A DNA stretch of 7,786 nucleotides from Nanobdellota archaeon. Its GTDB lineage: Archaea > Nanobdellota > Nanobdellia > Pacearchaeales > GW2011-AR1. The stretch is taken from assembly GCA_018829425.1 (NCBI GenBank), contig JAHJUA010000043.1:1-7786 (forward strand). Direction: 5' to 3'. Position 1 is the first letter of the stretch. Every line of letters starts with the position of its first letter. Under the pieces are notes generated by a model. That model made no database searches. It was not told the DNA's origin and saw only the letters and a list, made by a program, of their open reading frames with translations. The position numbers and the translations under genes were made by a program. Of the stretch, positions 1-6,575 are shown piece after piece.

Positions 1-1398
1 CTTGCTTCGCTCAAAAACTCTCGCAGAATAGTCTGCCAATGTTCTTCCGAATATCTGTGCATGAACTCCTAAGAGCGCTTCGAGTCCGCCGCTCGCGACC
101 CATCCTTCCGAAGTTGTTTCAAATCCAATGAATCCAGGAACAAAACCGTAAGGTCCCGCAACATTATATATTGGGAACTTTATCGTCGGTCCGGCAAAAG
201 CTTTGAAATCAAGATTCTTCTTTTTTATCTGCGGCGAATCAAAATTAAGATTATTTGATAAATTAGCAACAGGCGACCACGAACCATTTTCATACTTTAA
301 TCCTGCGGTGAAACTTACCTCTTGAGAAATTCCTGTTTCAATTTCATCTACGTTTCCACTTATTCCGACATCGAGCCCAATCTTTGGATGGACTGTTACA
401 GGAACTGCGATAGGTCCGACAGGAATATAACCAATCACAAAAGGTTTCAAAGGTATCAAATCTTCTAGGCTTAGTTTTTCATCAAGGCTCTCCAATCCCA
501 AAGATGATTTCAAACTAAGCTCATATCTTCCCGTCGCGGTTAAAGTGAAAAGCAGCCTCTGAATTTTTACATCTTTAATATCTGCTTCAAGATCGTAACC
601 TAGGTTCATTCCTACACTTCCGTTCGCAACCACTTCTCCTAAGTTTCCTTCATAAAGGGCTACTTCTTCAAGATTTAATCCAATATCAAAAAGAGATGTT
701 TGGAAAAATGAAACTCCTTTTCTCGCCGCGTTTTTATTTACGCCATCAGGAGTAATTTTTCCACTAAATTTAAAATTTCCACGCTTCACAGCCTCTTCAA
801 GAGTCGCTTGTTCGGTGTAAACAACATTTCCCGAGATAGATTCAACTTTTCTTAAGATTCCTTCCGGAGTTTCTTCAGTTATTCCAGAGGAGATTATGTC
901 TCCTTGGGAAAATTGCGGCGAACCGGAAAATGTTATCCTATCTTCATCAACAACCATTATCCTTTCTGGAGATTCGTTAGTCACAACATAAGTATTTGAA
1001 ATATTCTTCACAACTAAATTGTAATTTTGATCCGCAGATGCTTTACCGTCGGAAACTCTTGCTTTCACAGAAAGTGTTGAATCCCCTTGCACTTCCGGTG
1101 CTATCCCTGTCATTTCACCCGTTCTCGAGTTTATTGACAACCAATCTGGTTTTTCTAAGAAAATAAAAGTCAATTGGTCTCCATCAGCGTCGCTAGCTTT
1201 TACTTGATCCTGATAATTAAACCTTTCTCTAACCTCACTAATCGGCGACGAGGTAATTCTCGGAGAGGTGTTTTCCTCAATACGAGGTTTAGTTGGACCA
1301 TCTCCTCCACATGAAAGAGAGAAAAGAGACAGACCTGTAATAAATGCATTCCTCAGATACTTTTTACCTTTTTGGAGAAGTTTGTTTTCTAGGCTCAT
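1..1398 (-). CDS. Secreted surface lipoprotein with cadherin/Ig-like domain (C-terminus cut off by window)
   Basis: The frame is open from ATG at 1398 to base 1, giving 466 residues with no stop. The N-terminus has a basic stretch (residues 10-16), a short hydrophobic core (18-29) and Cys30 in SLFSLSCGGDGPTKP. This reads like a lipoprotein signal, although position -3 is Ser rather than the usual Leu. Residues 46-131 look like a dystroglycan/He_PIG-type Ig-like domain: KASDADGDQLTF at 67-78, then KPDWLSINSRTGEMTGIAPE at 83-102 and a closing VSDGKASADQNYNLVV at 115-130. The rest is beta-rich; residues 187-206 hold TEQATLEEAVKR, and from 320 on there are glycine/proline/aromatic motifs (IPVGPIAVPVTVHPKIG near 325-341). 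Signal, lipobox and domain style resemble bacterial surface lipoproteins, so horizontal acquisition is possible. The role is probably extracellular attachment or envelope structure (inference). Domain class is fairly sure; function is not known. Confidence 0.8.
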   Translation of the reverse strand, partial: MSLENKLLQKGKKYLRNAFITGLSLFSLSCGGDGPTKPRIEENTSPRITSSPISEVRERFNYQDQVKASDADGDQLTFIFLEKPDWLSINSRTGEMTGIAPEVQGDSTLSVKARVSDGKASADQNYNLVVKNISNTYVVTNESPERIMVVDEDRITFSGSPQFSQGDIISSGITEETPEGILRKVESISGNVVYTEQATLEEAVKRGNFKFSGKITPDGVNKNAARKGVSFFQTSLFDIGLNLEEVALYEGNLGEVVANGSVGMNLGYDLEADIKDVKIQRLLFTLTATGRYELSLKSSLGLESLDEKLSLEDLIPLKPFVIGYIPVGPIAVPVTVHPKIGLDVGISGNVDEIETGISQEVSFTAGLKYENGSWSPVANLSNNLNFDSPQIKKKNLDFKAFAGPTIKFPIYNVAGPYGFVPGFIGFETTSEGWVASGGLEALLGVHAQIFGRTLADYSARVFERSK

Positions 1399-1410
1399 AA
1401 TCTCGGTTAA

Positions 1411-1428
1411 ATAATATAGTTTTTAATT
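1411..1428 (-). promoter_or_regulatory. Weak AT-rich promoter candidate for the lipoprotein gene
   Basis: On the minus strand the 58-base gap before the ATG at 1398 contains AATTAAAAACTATATTAT. The octamer 21 bases upstream of the ATG is ATTAAAAA, a poorer match than the boxes of the other genes; CTATATTA lies nearer. No Shine-Dalgarno motif precedes the ATG. The gene may instead be read through from the upstream pair ending at 1457. Confidence 0.3.
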
Positions 1429-1456
1429 CTTTCTTATTTTTCTAAGAAATATAGAA

Positions 1457-2176
1457 TTATCTTCTAAAAGGAATCTGAATTGGAGGGAGAGCCATCTTCT
1501 TTATTATGAACTTGGAACCCACAACTTCCGAAACAACTGCTGAGAGAGATAGTTTTCCGAAAACCACTCTGAATATTCCCTCGCTGACCGGGATTTTTGT
1601 TGCGCTTGAAAATTTTTGAATAATTGAATCTATCTCTTCTTCCTCGAGAGTTATCCCTGTTTGTTTTCTACCCATCGCCCCCGTCACAATTATTTTTTCG
1701 TCTAGTCCATTACACTCTATTGTTTTTACAAGCGAGTCCTTGAGGAGGACGTCTATTTTTCCCAACCGCAATTCTTCTTGATCCATGCTTGGGAAGGGTC
1801 TTATGTCTTTGACTGTCCACGGAAGATTTGGTTCAGGGATAATTAGTGAGGGCAGAGGTTGTCTAACTGGGCGCTTGATGCTTTTGTTCCGTTGCGCTTG
1901 AACAGAATAATCAAATTCAGGAAGAGAGTCCAACTTTTTCATATTTGCAATTCTTTCGGATTCTTTTTGGATACTTTCCTTGACGAGTTTCTTTATGTTT
2001 TCTTTTGCTCTTTTAACTTCGAGATTTAACATCTCTGTTTCTGGATCTTCAGAAATAACTTTTCTCACTTCTTTGCCAATCAGAACTTTTTGATATGTTT
2101 CTGTGCTTCTTATGATTTCCTTTGTGAATTCAAGGAGAAAGAATTTTTTGAATCCTAAAGGCTTTTGCTTTAACAT
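1457..2176 (-). CDS. Unassigned 239-aa protein with a domain resembling the N-terminal domain of secretion ATPases
   Basis: Not assigned to a named family. Residues 1-80 are charged and probably helical (many Lys/Glu, with hydrophobic residues at regular spacing from about 30 to 80). Residues 100-125 are a proline-rich linker. Residues 135-228 form a compact alpha/beta-looking domain: a strand-rich start (GKIDVLLKDSLVKTIEC), then KIIVTGAMGRKQTGITLEEE at 161-180, EIDSIIQKFSSATKIPVSEG at 181-200, and SEVVGSKFIIKK at 216-227. This order (acidic 'L-x-EEEI-x-x-II-x-x-F' helix, 'P-x-x-EG', then 'S-x-FIIKK') recalls the domain preceding the ATPase core in PilB/FlaI-type ATPases, but there is no Walker A or B motif. 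Its ATG shares one base with the stop of the upstream coiled-coil gene (TAATG), so the two are very likely cotranslated and may act together. Function unknown; the domain resemblance is by eye. Confidence 0.85.
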   Translation of the reverse strand: MLKQKPLGFKKFFLLEFTKEIIRSTETYQKVLIGKEVRKVISEDPETEMLNLEVKRAKENIKKLVKESIQKESERIANMKKLDSLPEFDYSVQAQRNKSIKRPVRQPLPSLIIPEPNLPWTVKDIRPFPSMDQEELRLGKIDVLLKDSLVKTIECNGLDEKIIVTGAMGRKQTGITLEEEEIDSIIQKFSSATKIPVSEGIFRVVFGKLSLSAVVSEVVGSKFIIKKMALPPIQIPFRR

Positions 2177-2781
2177 TATTCTATCTCTCTTGTTTTTGGT
2201 GCTGAGGTCTGAGGACTAATTTGGACTGTTGGTTTTTGAGATGGATTGGCTGGTGTAAGATGTTTTGGTTTCATGCCTGTAGGCGCATTTCTTAATTCCA
2301 TTTCTTCAGGAGATTCAAATTTTTTTGGCATGAACATTGGTTTCATTCCTTTAGTATTTTCTTCCCTAGAACCAAGTCCCTTTTCATAACCTTCCTTGTC
2401 AGAATTCATTTCGTGGATGAGCAATAGACCCTTCCCAATCAATCCTGCTTGTTGAGAAACATTATCAAGTTTCTCAAGAATCTTTTTTGTATCCTTGTTC
2501 TCCGAGTTTGATTCGATATCTTTTCTTGCGAGTGACCTTGCCGAAATCTCGAAGAGTTCAAGTAGTTTTGATATTTGCATAGAAAGCTTGTCAAATCTGT
2601 CTGAAAGATTCACCATAACTCTCTGAAGCGCTATAAAGTTGGCTGTGAGTGCCTTGTTCGTTTCCGAATGTCTCTCGGCAGAAATCATCTTTTTTACTTT
2701 TTCAGTTTTCTTCTTCACGCTTCTTGAAACTGATTTTGTTCCTGAAGATTTTCTCACCTTTTTTTTAACGACTCTTGCCAT
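2176..2781 (-). CDS. Basic coiled-coil protein with Pro/Met-rich tail (201 aa, DPANN-like)
   Basis: Three segments are visible. Residues 2-31 are strongly basic (runs of Lys/Arg with Ser), suitable for nucleic-acid or membrane-surface contact. Residues 45-88 show a clean heptad pattern: hydrophobics at 52, 56, 59, 63, 66, 70, 73 and 77, including RFDKLSMQISKLLELFEISA, followed by a second helix at about 98-124. This predicts a coiled-coil oligomer. Residues 145-201 are low-complexity, rich in Pro, Met, Thr and Lys, and probably disordered. No signal peptide or membrane segment is seen. I have an impression that 'NLSDRFDKLSMQISKLLELFEI' type helices recur in Woesearchaeota/Pacearchaeota hypothetical proteins, but cannot verify it here. 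It is the first gene of a two-gene unit, with a TATA box 21 bases before its ATG. Function unknown; a scaffold or adaptor for its downstream partner is an inference. Confidence 0.85.
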   Translation of the reverse strand: MARVVKKKVRKSSGTKSVSRSVKKKTEKVKKMISAERHSETNKALTANFIALQRVMVNLSDRFDKLSMQISKLLELFEISARSLARKDIESNSENKDTKKILEKLDNVSQQAGLIGKGLLLIHEMNSDKEGYEKGLGSREENTKGMKPMFMPKKFESPEEMELRNAPTGMKPKHLTPANPSQKPTVQISPQTSAPKTREIE

Positions 2782-2802
2782 AATCTACAGAGTGTTTCTT
2801 AA

Positions 2803-2810
2803 TTTATAAA
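2803..2810 (-). promoter_or_regulatory. TATA box of the coiled-coil gene pair
   Basis: TTTATAAA (self-complementary) lies exactly 21 bases upstream of the ATG at 2781 on the minus strand. No Shine-Dalgarno motif lies in between, so the transcript is predicted to start at or next to the ATG (leaderless). Confidence 0.7.
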
Positions 2811-2837
2811 TATTTAGAATTCCTTTGATGATTATTT

Positions 2838-2843
2838 AAAAAA
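2838..2843 (-). terminator. Possible U-tract terminator after the Rid-family gene
   Basis: On the minus strand, 18 bases after the stop at 2862, the transcript would read AAAUUUUUUAAAU, with a run of six U. Archaeal intrinsic termination can use U-rich tracts without a hairpin. No stem is evident. This short tract is suggestive only. Confidence 0.3.
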
Positions 2844-2861
2844 TTTACATAAGTTCAAATT

Positions 2862-3250
2862 TTATTCTTGCAATACACAATCAGCTTCTACTTCGACTAA
2901 CCATTCTGGATCTATAAATCCTGAAGCTCCAATGAATCCACAGGCAGGCTGTATGTCAGAAAAAACTTCACCATGTGCCTTAGCAGCCTCTTTCCATTTT
3001 TTCATATCTTTTAAATACAACCTGGTCCTAATAACATCATTCATTTTTCCTCCTGCCTTCTCGATTACATCTTTGATTATTTCTAAACACCTTTTTGTTT
3101 GGCCATACAGGTCTCCATGACTATGAACTGCACCATTCTCTGAAATTGGAGCTGTAGCTGTTACTGCAATGATATTGTTAATTCTTACTGCTCTTGAAAT
3201 CCTATTTCTTTTTCTAACGGTTGATTGTAAGTTATATTTTTCCGCGTCAT
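2862..3250 (-). pseudogene. Rid/YjgF/UK114-family gene interrupted by a -1 frameshift near codon 18
   Basis: The C-terminal frame (3197 down to 2862) gives a textbook Rid-family sequence: SRAVRINN, then TATAPISENGAV, GDLYGQTKRCLEIIKDVIEK, VIRTRLYLKDMKKW and AKAHGEVFSDIQPA, closing with FIDPEWLVEVEA. This frame has no ATG, GTG or TTG upstream of an internal Met (3044). The missing N-terminus, MTRKNITYNQPLEKEIGF, is in the neighbouring frame from ATG 3250, which hits TAA at 3187-3185. Joining the two at 3197 gives 129 residues, the usual family length, and restores the family pattern 'RKN...G-[YF]-SRAV'. One missing base in GGATTTCAAG explains the break. The ATG at 3250 sits 21 bases from a TATA-like box, as in the other genes. 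The catalytic Arg of RidA imine deaminases (in 'PAR') is Cys here ('PAC'), so the parent protein belongs to a non-RidA subfamily. It may be a real pseudogene or a sequencing error; canonical slippage is not evident. Confidence 0.85.
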
Positions 3251-3271
3251 GTTAGTAGATTCCATTCTTAC

Positions 3272-3279
3272 TTTAAAGA
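3272..3279 (-). promoter_or_regulatory. TATA-like box of the Rid-family gene
   Basis: TCTTTAAA on the minus strand ends exactly 21 bases before the ATG at 3250, matching the spacing at the other starts. It lies in the 40-base gap after the ppsA stop. It supports 3250 as the true start of the broken gene and suggests transcription independent of ppsA. Confidence 0.5.
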
Positions 3280-3290
3280 TTTTTCTCTAA

Positions 3291-6059
3291 TCAGAAGATA
3301 TCGAGCACTTCTTCATTTTCATTTTCACTTCTAGCGTTGCTGTCTGCACCTTTTATTTCAGGAAGTTCTTCTTTAGGTTCTTCATGAGGAATTGTGAATT
3401 TTTCTTCTGGTTGCTCTTCTATATATTCTGTTTCCACTTCTTTGGGTTCTTCAATTTTTTCTTCAGATGGTTCAGGTTCTTTTTCTTTTGGGATTTCACC
3501 CTCATTCTTTTCTTCAATATTCTCTACTGTTGGTTCATGTTCTTCTGCTTTTGGAATTTCATCTTCGTTTTTTTCTTCAACATTCTCCACTACTGGTTCA
3601 GATTCTTTTTCTGTTTCTTGAGGTTGTTCTGATTCTCCCTTTGTTTCTTGGATTTCTTCCTCTGCTTTCTCTTCAACCTTTTCTTCTACAGGTTCAGGTT
3701 TCTTTTCTGTTTCTAGAATCTTATTTTCATTTTTTTCCTCGGGAGGTTCAAGGGTGTTTTCTCTAACAGGTTCTTCTTTTTCTAACTCAAGAATATATTC
3801 TGATATCTCTTTTGCAACGTCTGCGTTCACGCTTATCGAATCTATACCACATTCAACGAGGAATTTGACCATTGGTTTTTTGCTTCCTGATTGGCCGCAG
3901 ATACTTGTTTCAACTTTTTTTTCTTTGCAGACTTCTATTACTTTTTTTATTTGACTTAGAATTGCCGGATGCATCTCATCATATATTTCTTGGACTTGTC
4001 TGTTTCCTCTGTCTATTGCGAGAGTATATTGCGTCAAGTCGTTTGTTCCGAAAGATATGAAATCAATTCCTTCGTCGCAGAGTTGTTCTATTATCTGGAC
4101 TGACGCAGGAGTTTCAACCATTACGCCGACCTTTGCCTTTTCAAATCCGATTTCTTTCAGAACAGATTTTAGTTCCTGAACTTCTTGAACAGATATAATC
4201 TGTGGAGTGAGTATTCCTATTGTTACGCCTTTTTCGGAAACCCGTTTCATTGCGTTGAGTTCTGCCTTCAAAATTTCTGGATGCTTCAAGCTGTATCTTA
4301 TTCCGTGCATGCCAAGCATCGGATTTGCTTCAGGTATTTTTGGAGCGCCCTCAAGATTTCCGAATTCGTCGCTTCTTATGTCTGAAGTTCTCACCCAGAT
4401 TTCCTTAAAGTGTTCTCCTATTTCAGAGATTCCCTTAAAGATTAATTCCTCATATTCGCTTATGATATTTTTTTCAAGAAAGTACATTGGATGTTTTCCC
4501 GACTCTGCTATTATTCCTTCAACTCTTGCGAGACCAACGCTCTTTAGGTTGCTCTTTGCGGCTCTTGTTGCGAAACTGGGAAGGTCGAGTATAACTTTAA
4601 GTTTTGTTTTTGTTTGCACTTCAACAGGTTTCACTTCTTTCTGAACTGTTTCGGAAACCTTTCCCTTGTATATTTTTCCCGTGAATCCGTTAACAGTAAC
4701 TATCTCTCCGTCTTTTAATTTAATAGTTGCCTCTTCAGTTCCAACGACGGCAGGTATGCCCATTTCACGTGAGACAATTGATGCGTGTGCAGTCATGCCG
4801 CCCTCGTCGGTGATTATTGCTGCAGATTTTTGCATAGAGACTACCATGTCTGGGTTTGTCATTCCTGTGACAAGAACATCACCCTCCTTTATTTTTGCCA
4901 AATCTTTTAGGTCTTTTATGATTCTTACTTTCCCTGATGCGATTCCTGGCGAGGCTGCAAGTCCCTTCAATATAATCTCTCCCTTGAGCTCTTCCATTTT
5001 AAAAACTCCTTCTTTATCTAATTCTTTTCCGAGAGTTGTGATTGGTCTTGTTTGCACGATGAAGATTTCGTCGTTTTCAATTGCGAACTCAATGTCCTGC
5101 GGTTTTTGATAATGCTCTTCAAGTTTAATCGCAAATTCCGCGAGTTTTTTTATTTCATGTTCTTTTAGAACTTGCCTTTCAGAAATTTCATCTGTTAATT
5201 TCACGGTTTCTTGATTTCCGCCAGAGTCTCTGGTTATTGCTATCTTCTTCTTCTTGATTTCTTTGCTTTGAATTTCTAGATCCCCTTTTTCTCCGGGTCT
5301 TTTAACAATATACCTATCAGGTGTAATCTGTCCCGAGACAATTCCTTCGCCAAGACCCCAAACGGCTTCTATGATTATGTTGTCTTCTCCCGTGGATGGA
5401 TTTTTTGAAAATATAACTCCTGATTTGTTAGAGTCCACCATTTTTTGAACAACGACTGCGAGGCTTACTTTAACGTCCTTGAAGCCTTTTTTGTTTCTGT
5501 AATATGTTGCTCTGGAGGTGAACAGCGACGCGAAACATCTTCTTATTTTCTTTAGAAGTTCGGTTTGTCCTTTTACGTTGAGGAAACTTTCTTGCTGTCC
5601 TGCAAAACTTGCTTCTGCGAGGTCTTCGGCGGTGGCGGAACTTCGAACAGCGACGAATGGTTCAGAGGATGATTTTTTTATCAACTCGTTAACGGGAATT
5701 GTTTTTTCTATTTCTTCGTCTGCTCCGAGATTTTCGTATGCTTCAAGAATTTCTTCCTTAAGATCTTCTTCAAACTCTGAATCAATTATGATTTTCCTGA
5801 TTTCTTCAGTTGCTTTGTTTAGGCTTTCAGTATCTTCATATGCTATTCTTCCGAGAATTTCTTTTATTTTATCTTTGAGACCTGCTTTTTCAAGAAAATA
5901 ATCGTAGGCTTGTGCAGTAACAACGAATCCTGGGGGCACGGGAATTTTGAGATTGTAAATTTCAGCGAGGTTGGATCCCTTTCCTCCGGCGATGTTTCCT
6001 GAACTTTTATTCAGTTCTGAAAACCATTTTATAAAACCGCCAGATTCCTCTTTTGTCAT
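3291..6059 (-). CDS. ppsA: Phosphoenolpyruvate synthase with a 161-residue acidic C-terminal extension
   Basis: Cytosolic pyruvate, water dikinase: pyruvate + ATP + H2O gives PEP + AMP + phosphate, the entry to gluconeogenesis. Domains run in family order. The ATP-grasp nucleotide-binding domain spans about 20-345, with GGKGSNLAEI at 25-34, VAVRSSATAEDLAEASFAGQ at 136-155 and QDIEFAIE...FIVQTRP at 321-339. The swivelling phosphohistidine domain spans about 360-470; GGMTAHASIVSREMGIPAVV at 420-439 carries catalytic His425. The PEP/pyruvate TIM barrel spans about 487-760, with TSDIRSDEFGNLEGAP at 558-573, NPMLGMHGIR at 579-588, SFGTNDLTQ at 669-677 and catalytic Cys721 in SICGQ. All key residues are present, so it should be active. 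The enzyme proper ends near 761, close to the usual family length; residues 762-922 are an added Glu/Lys/Pro-rich, probably disordered tail ending in EEVLDIF. The ATG at 6059 is fixed by a TATA-like box 21 bases upstream. Confidence 0.97.
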   Translation of the reverse strand: MTKEESGGFIKWFSELNKSSGNIAGGKGSNLAEIYNLKIPVPPGFVVTAQAYDYFLEKAGLKDKIKEILGRIAYEDTESLNKATEEIRKIIIDSEFEEDLKEEILEAYENLGADEEIEKTIPVNELIKKSSSEPFVAVRSSATAEDLAEASFAGQQESFLNVKGQTELLKKIRRCFASLFTSRATYYRNKKGFKDVKVSLAVVVQKMVDSNKSGVIFSKNPSTGEDNIIIEAVWGLGEGIVSGQITPDRYIVKRPGEKGDLEIQSKEIKKKKIAITRDSGGNQETVKLTDEISERQVLKEHEIKKLAEFAIKLEEHYQKPQDIEFAIENDEIFIVQTRPITTLGKELDKEGVFKMEELKGEIILKGLAASPGIASGKVRIIKDLKDLAKIKEGDVLVTGMTNPDMVVSMQKSAAIITDEGGMTAHASIVSREMGIPAVVGTEEATIKLKDGEIVTVNGFTGKIYKGKVSETVQKEVKPVEVQTKTKLKVILDLPSFATRAAKSNLKSVGLARVEGIIAESGKHPMYFLEKNIISEYEELIFKGISEIGEHFKEIWVRTSDIRSDEFGNLEGAPKIPEANPMLGMHGIRYSLKHPEILKAELNAMKRVSEKGVTIGILTPQIISVQEVQELKSVLKEIGFEKAKVGVMVETPASVQIIEQLCDEGIDFISFGTNDLTQYTLAIDRGNRQVQEIYDEMHPAILSQIKKVIEVCKEKKVETSICGQSGSKKPMVKFLVECGIDSISVNADVAKEISEYILELEKEEPVRENTLEPPEEKNENKILETEKKPEPVEEKVEEKAEEEIQETKGESEQPQETEKESEPVVENVEEKNEDEIPKAEEHEPTVENIEEKNEGEIPKEKEPEPSEEKIEEPKEVETEYIEEQPEEKFTIPHEEPKEELPEIKGADSNARSENENEEVLDIF
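3474..3599 (-). repeat. Two tandem 63-base units coding 21-residue acidic repeats in the PpsA tail
   Basis: Residues 821-841 (EPVVENVEEKNEDEIPKAEEH) and 842-862 (EPTVENIEEKNEGEIPKEKEP, given here as the second unit) align without gaps. The DNA copies (3537-3599 and 3474-3536) differ at about 12 of 63 bases by eye. Degenerate copies flank them: EPVEEKVEEKAEEEIQ from residue 789 and EPSEEKIEEPKEVE from 863. The in-frame 63-base period suggests growth by duplication within the gene. Confidence 0.8.
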
Positions 6060-6080
6060 ATCTTGAATTGTTTTGAAAAG

Positions 6081-6088
6081 TTAATAAA
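6081..6088 (-). promoter_or_regulatory. TATA-like box of ppsA
   Basis: TTTATTAA on the minus strand lies exactly 21 bases before the ATG at 6059. The spacer (6060-6080) has no Shine-Dalgarno motif, predicting a leaderless ppsA transcript. It is back to back with the plus-strand box at 6114-6121, with 25 bases between them. Confidence 0.65.
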
Positions 6089-6113
6089 TGTTTTGCATCT
6101 TTTATTCTCAAAA

Positions 6114-6121
6114 TTTATAAA
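6114..6121 (+). promoter_or_regulatory. TATA box of the 139-aa gene
   Basis: TTTATAAA, followed by GTG, lies exactly 21 bases before the ATG at 6143, with no Shine-Dalgarno motif in between. The same eleven bases (TTTATAAAGTG) recur before the next gene at 6568. Confidence 0.7.
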
Positions 6122-6142
6122 GTGTTAAAATAAGTTTCTCTT

Positions 6143-6562
6143 ATGAGAAAAGTTCCGAGATGGCTTACAGATATGATTTGGCCTTTAACTCTTAATTTTG
6201 GACAGGACCATCCATTGTCGTATATTCCTGAAGATGTGATAATTGAAGATGGCATTCTTTACAATTGCAGTTACGGAAAATTTGTATGTGATTTGGGAGA
6301 AATTGTTCATGGAGTGGGTGATGTTAGGATTGAAACAGGGGTTGATATTGAGACTGTTTGGATGACTGTTTATGAAGGTAGGCGTTGGTCTTCTCCTGCT
6401 AGAGAGGTTTTTTATTATCGTAATGCAGATGAGATGCCTTTGGAGTTGAGAATTGAAAGAGGTACTTGGGAATCGATTATTCAGAGCGAATATGGTTTAA
6501 AGTTCCCCTTTGGAATTGCGAAGTTTCCACATCATCAGTTAACTTTTCCTCTTACAATTTGA
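6143..6562 (+). CDS. Unassigned 139-aa soluble protein
   Basis: I do not recognise this protein. It starts MRKVPRWLTDMIWPLTLNFG and has no signal peptide, no convincing membrane helix and no known active-site motif. Two cysteines (42 and 49) are too few for a classical metal site. The middle (about 31-107) alternates hydrophobic and charged residues, as in a beta-rich fold, for example DVRIETGVDIETVWMTVYEG at 60-79. Aromatic residues are frequent (six Trp). The start is supported by a TATA box 21 bases upstream. It diverges from ppsA across an 83-base shared promoter region and is followed 34 bases later by the membrane-protein gene, which has its own box. Coding is credible because the frame fills the interval between two promoters; function unknown. 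Confidence 0.75.
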   Translation: MRKVPRWLTDMIWPLTLNFGQDHPLSYIPEDVIIEDGILYNCSYGKFVCDLGEIVHGVGDVRIETGVDIETVWMTVYEGRRWSSPAREVFYYRNADEMPLELRIERGTWESIIQSEYGLKFPFGIAKFPHHQLTFPLTI

Positions 6563-6567
6563 ACAAT

Positions 6568-6575
6568 TTTATAAA
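6568..6575 (+). promoter_or_regulatory. TATA box of the membrane-protein gene
   Basis: TTTATAAA, followed by GTG, lies six bases into the gap after the stop at 6562 and exactly 21 bases before the ATG at 6597. No Shine-Dalgarno motif is seen in the spacer. It indicates a separate leaderless transcript rather than simple readthrough from the 139-aa gene. Confidence 0.7.

Noticed and set aside
2862..3044. A complete 60-aa gene starting at the internal Met
   Set aside because: Family similarity continues upstream of this Met for at least 50 residues, and there is no promoter box before it; it is the tail of a longer, frameshifted gene.
2932..3120. 62-codon plus-strand frame opposite the Rid-family gene
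   Set aside because: The opposite strand has clear Rid-family sequence; this frame shows no protein-like motif.
3185..3205. Programmed -1 frameshifting in the Rid-family gene
   Set aside because: GGATTTCAAG is not a canonical slippery heptamer, and I see no obvious downstream stem or pseudoknot; a one-base deletion is simpler.
3384..5901. Several plus-strand open frames of 66 to 147 codons opposite ppsA, including a Phe-rich one at 3384-3632
   Set aside because: They are antisense shadows of the ppsA coding strand. The Phe/Ser-rich proteins are just the mirror of the Glu/Lys-rich repeat tail, and none has a promoter box at the usual distance.
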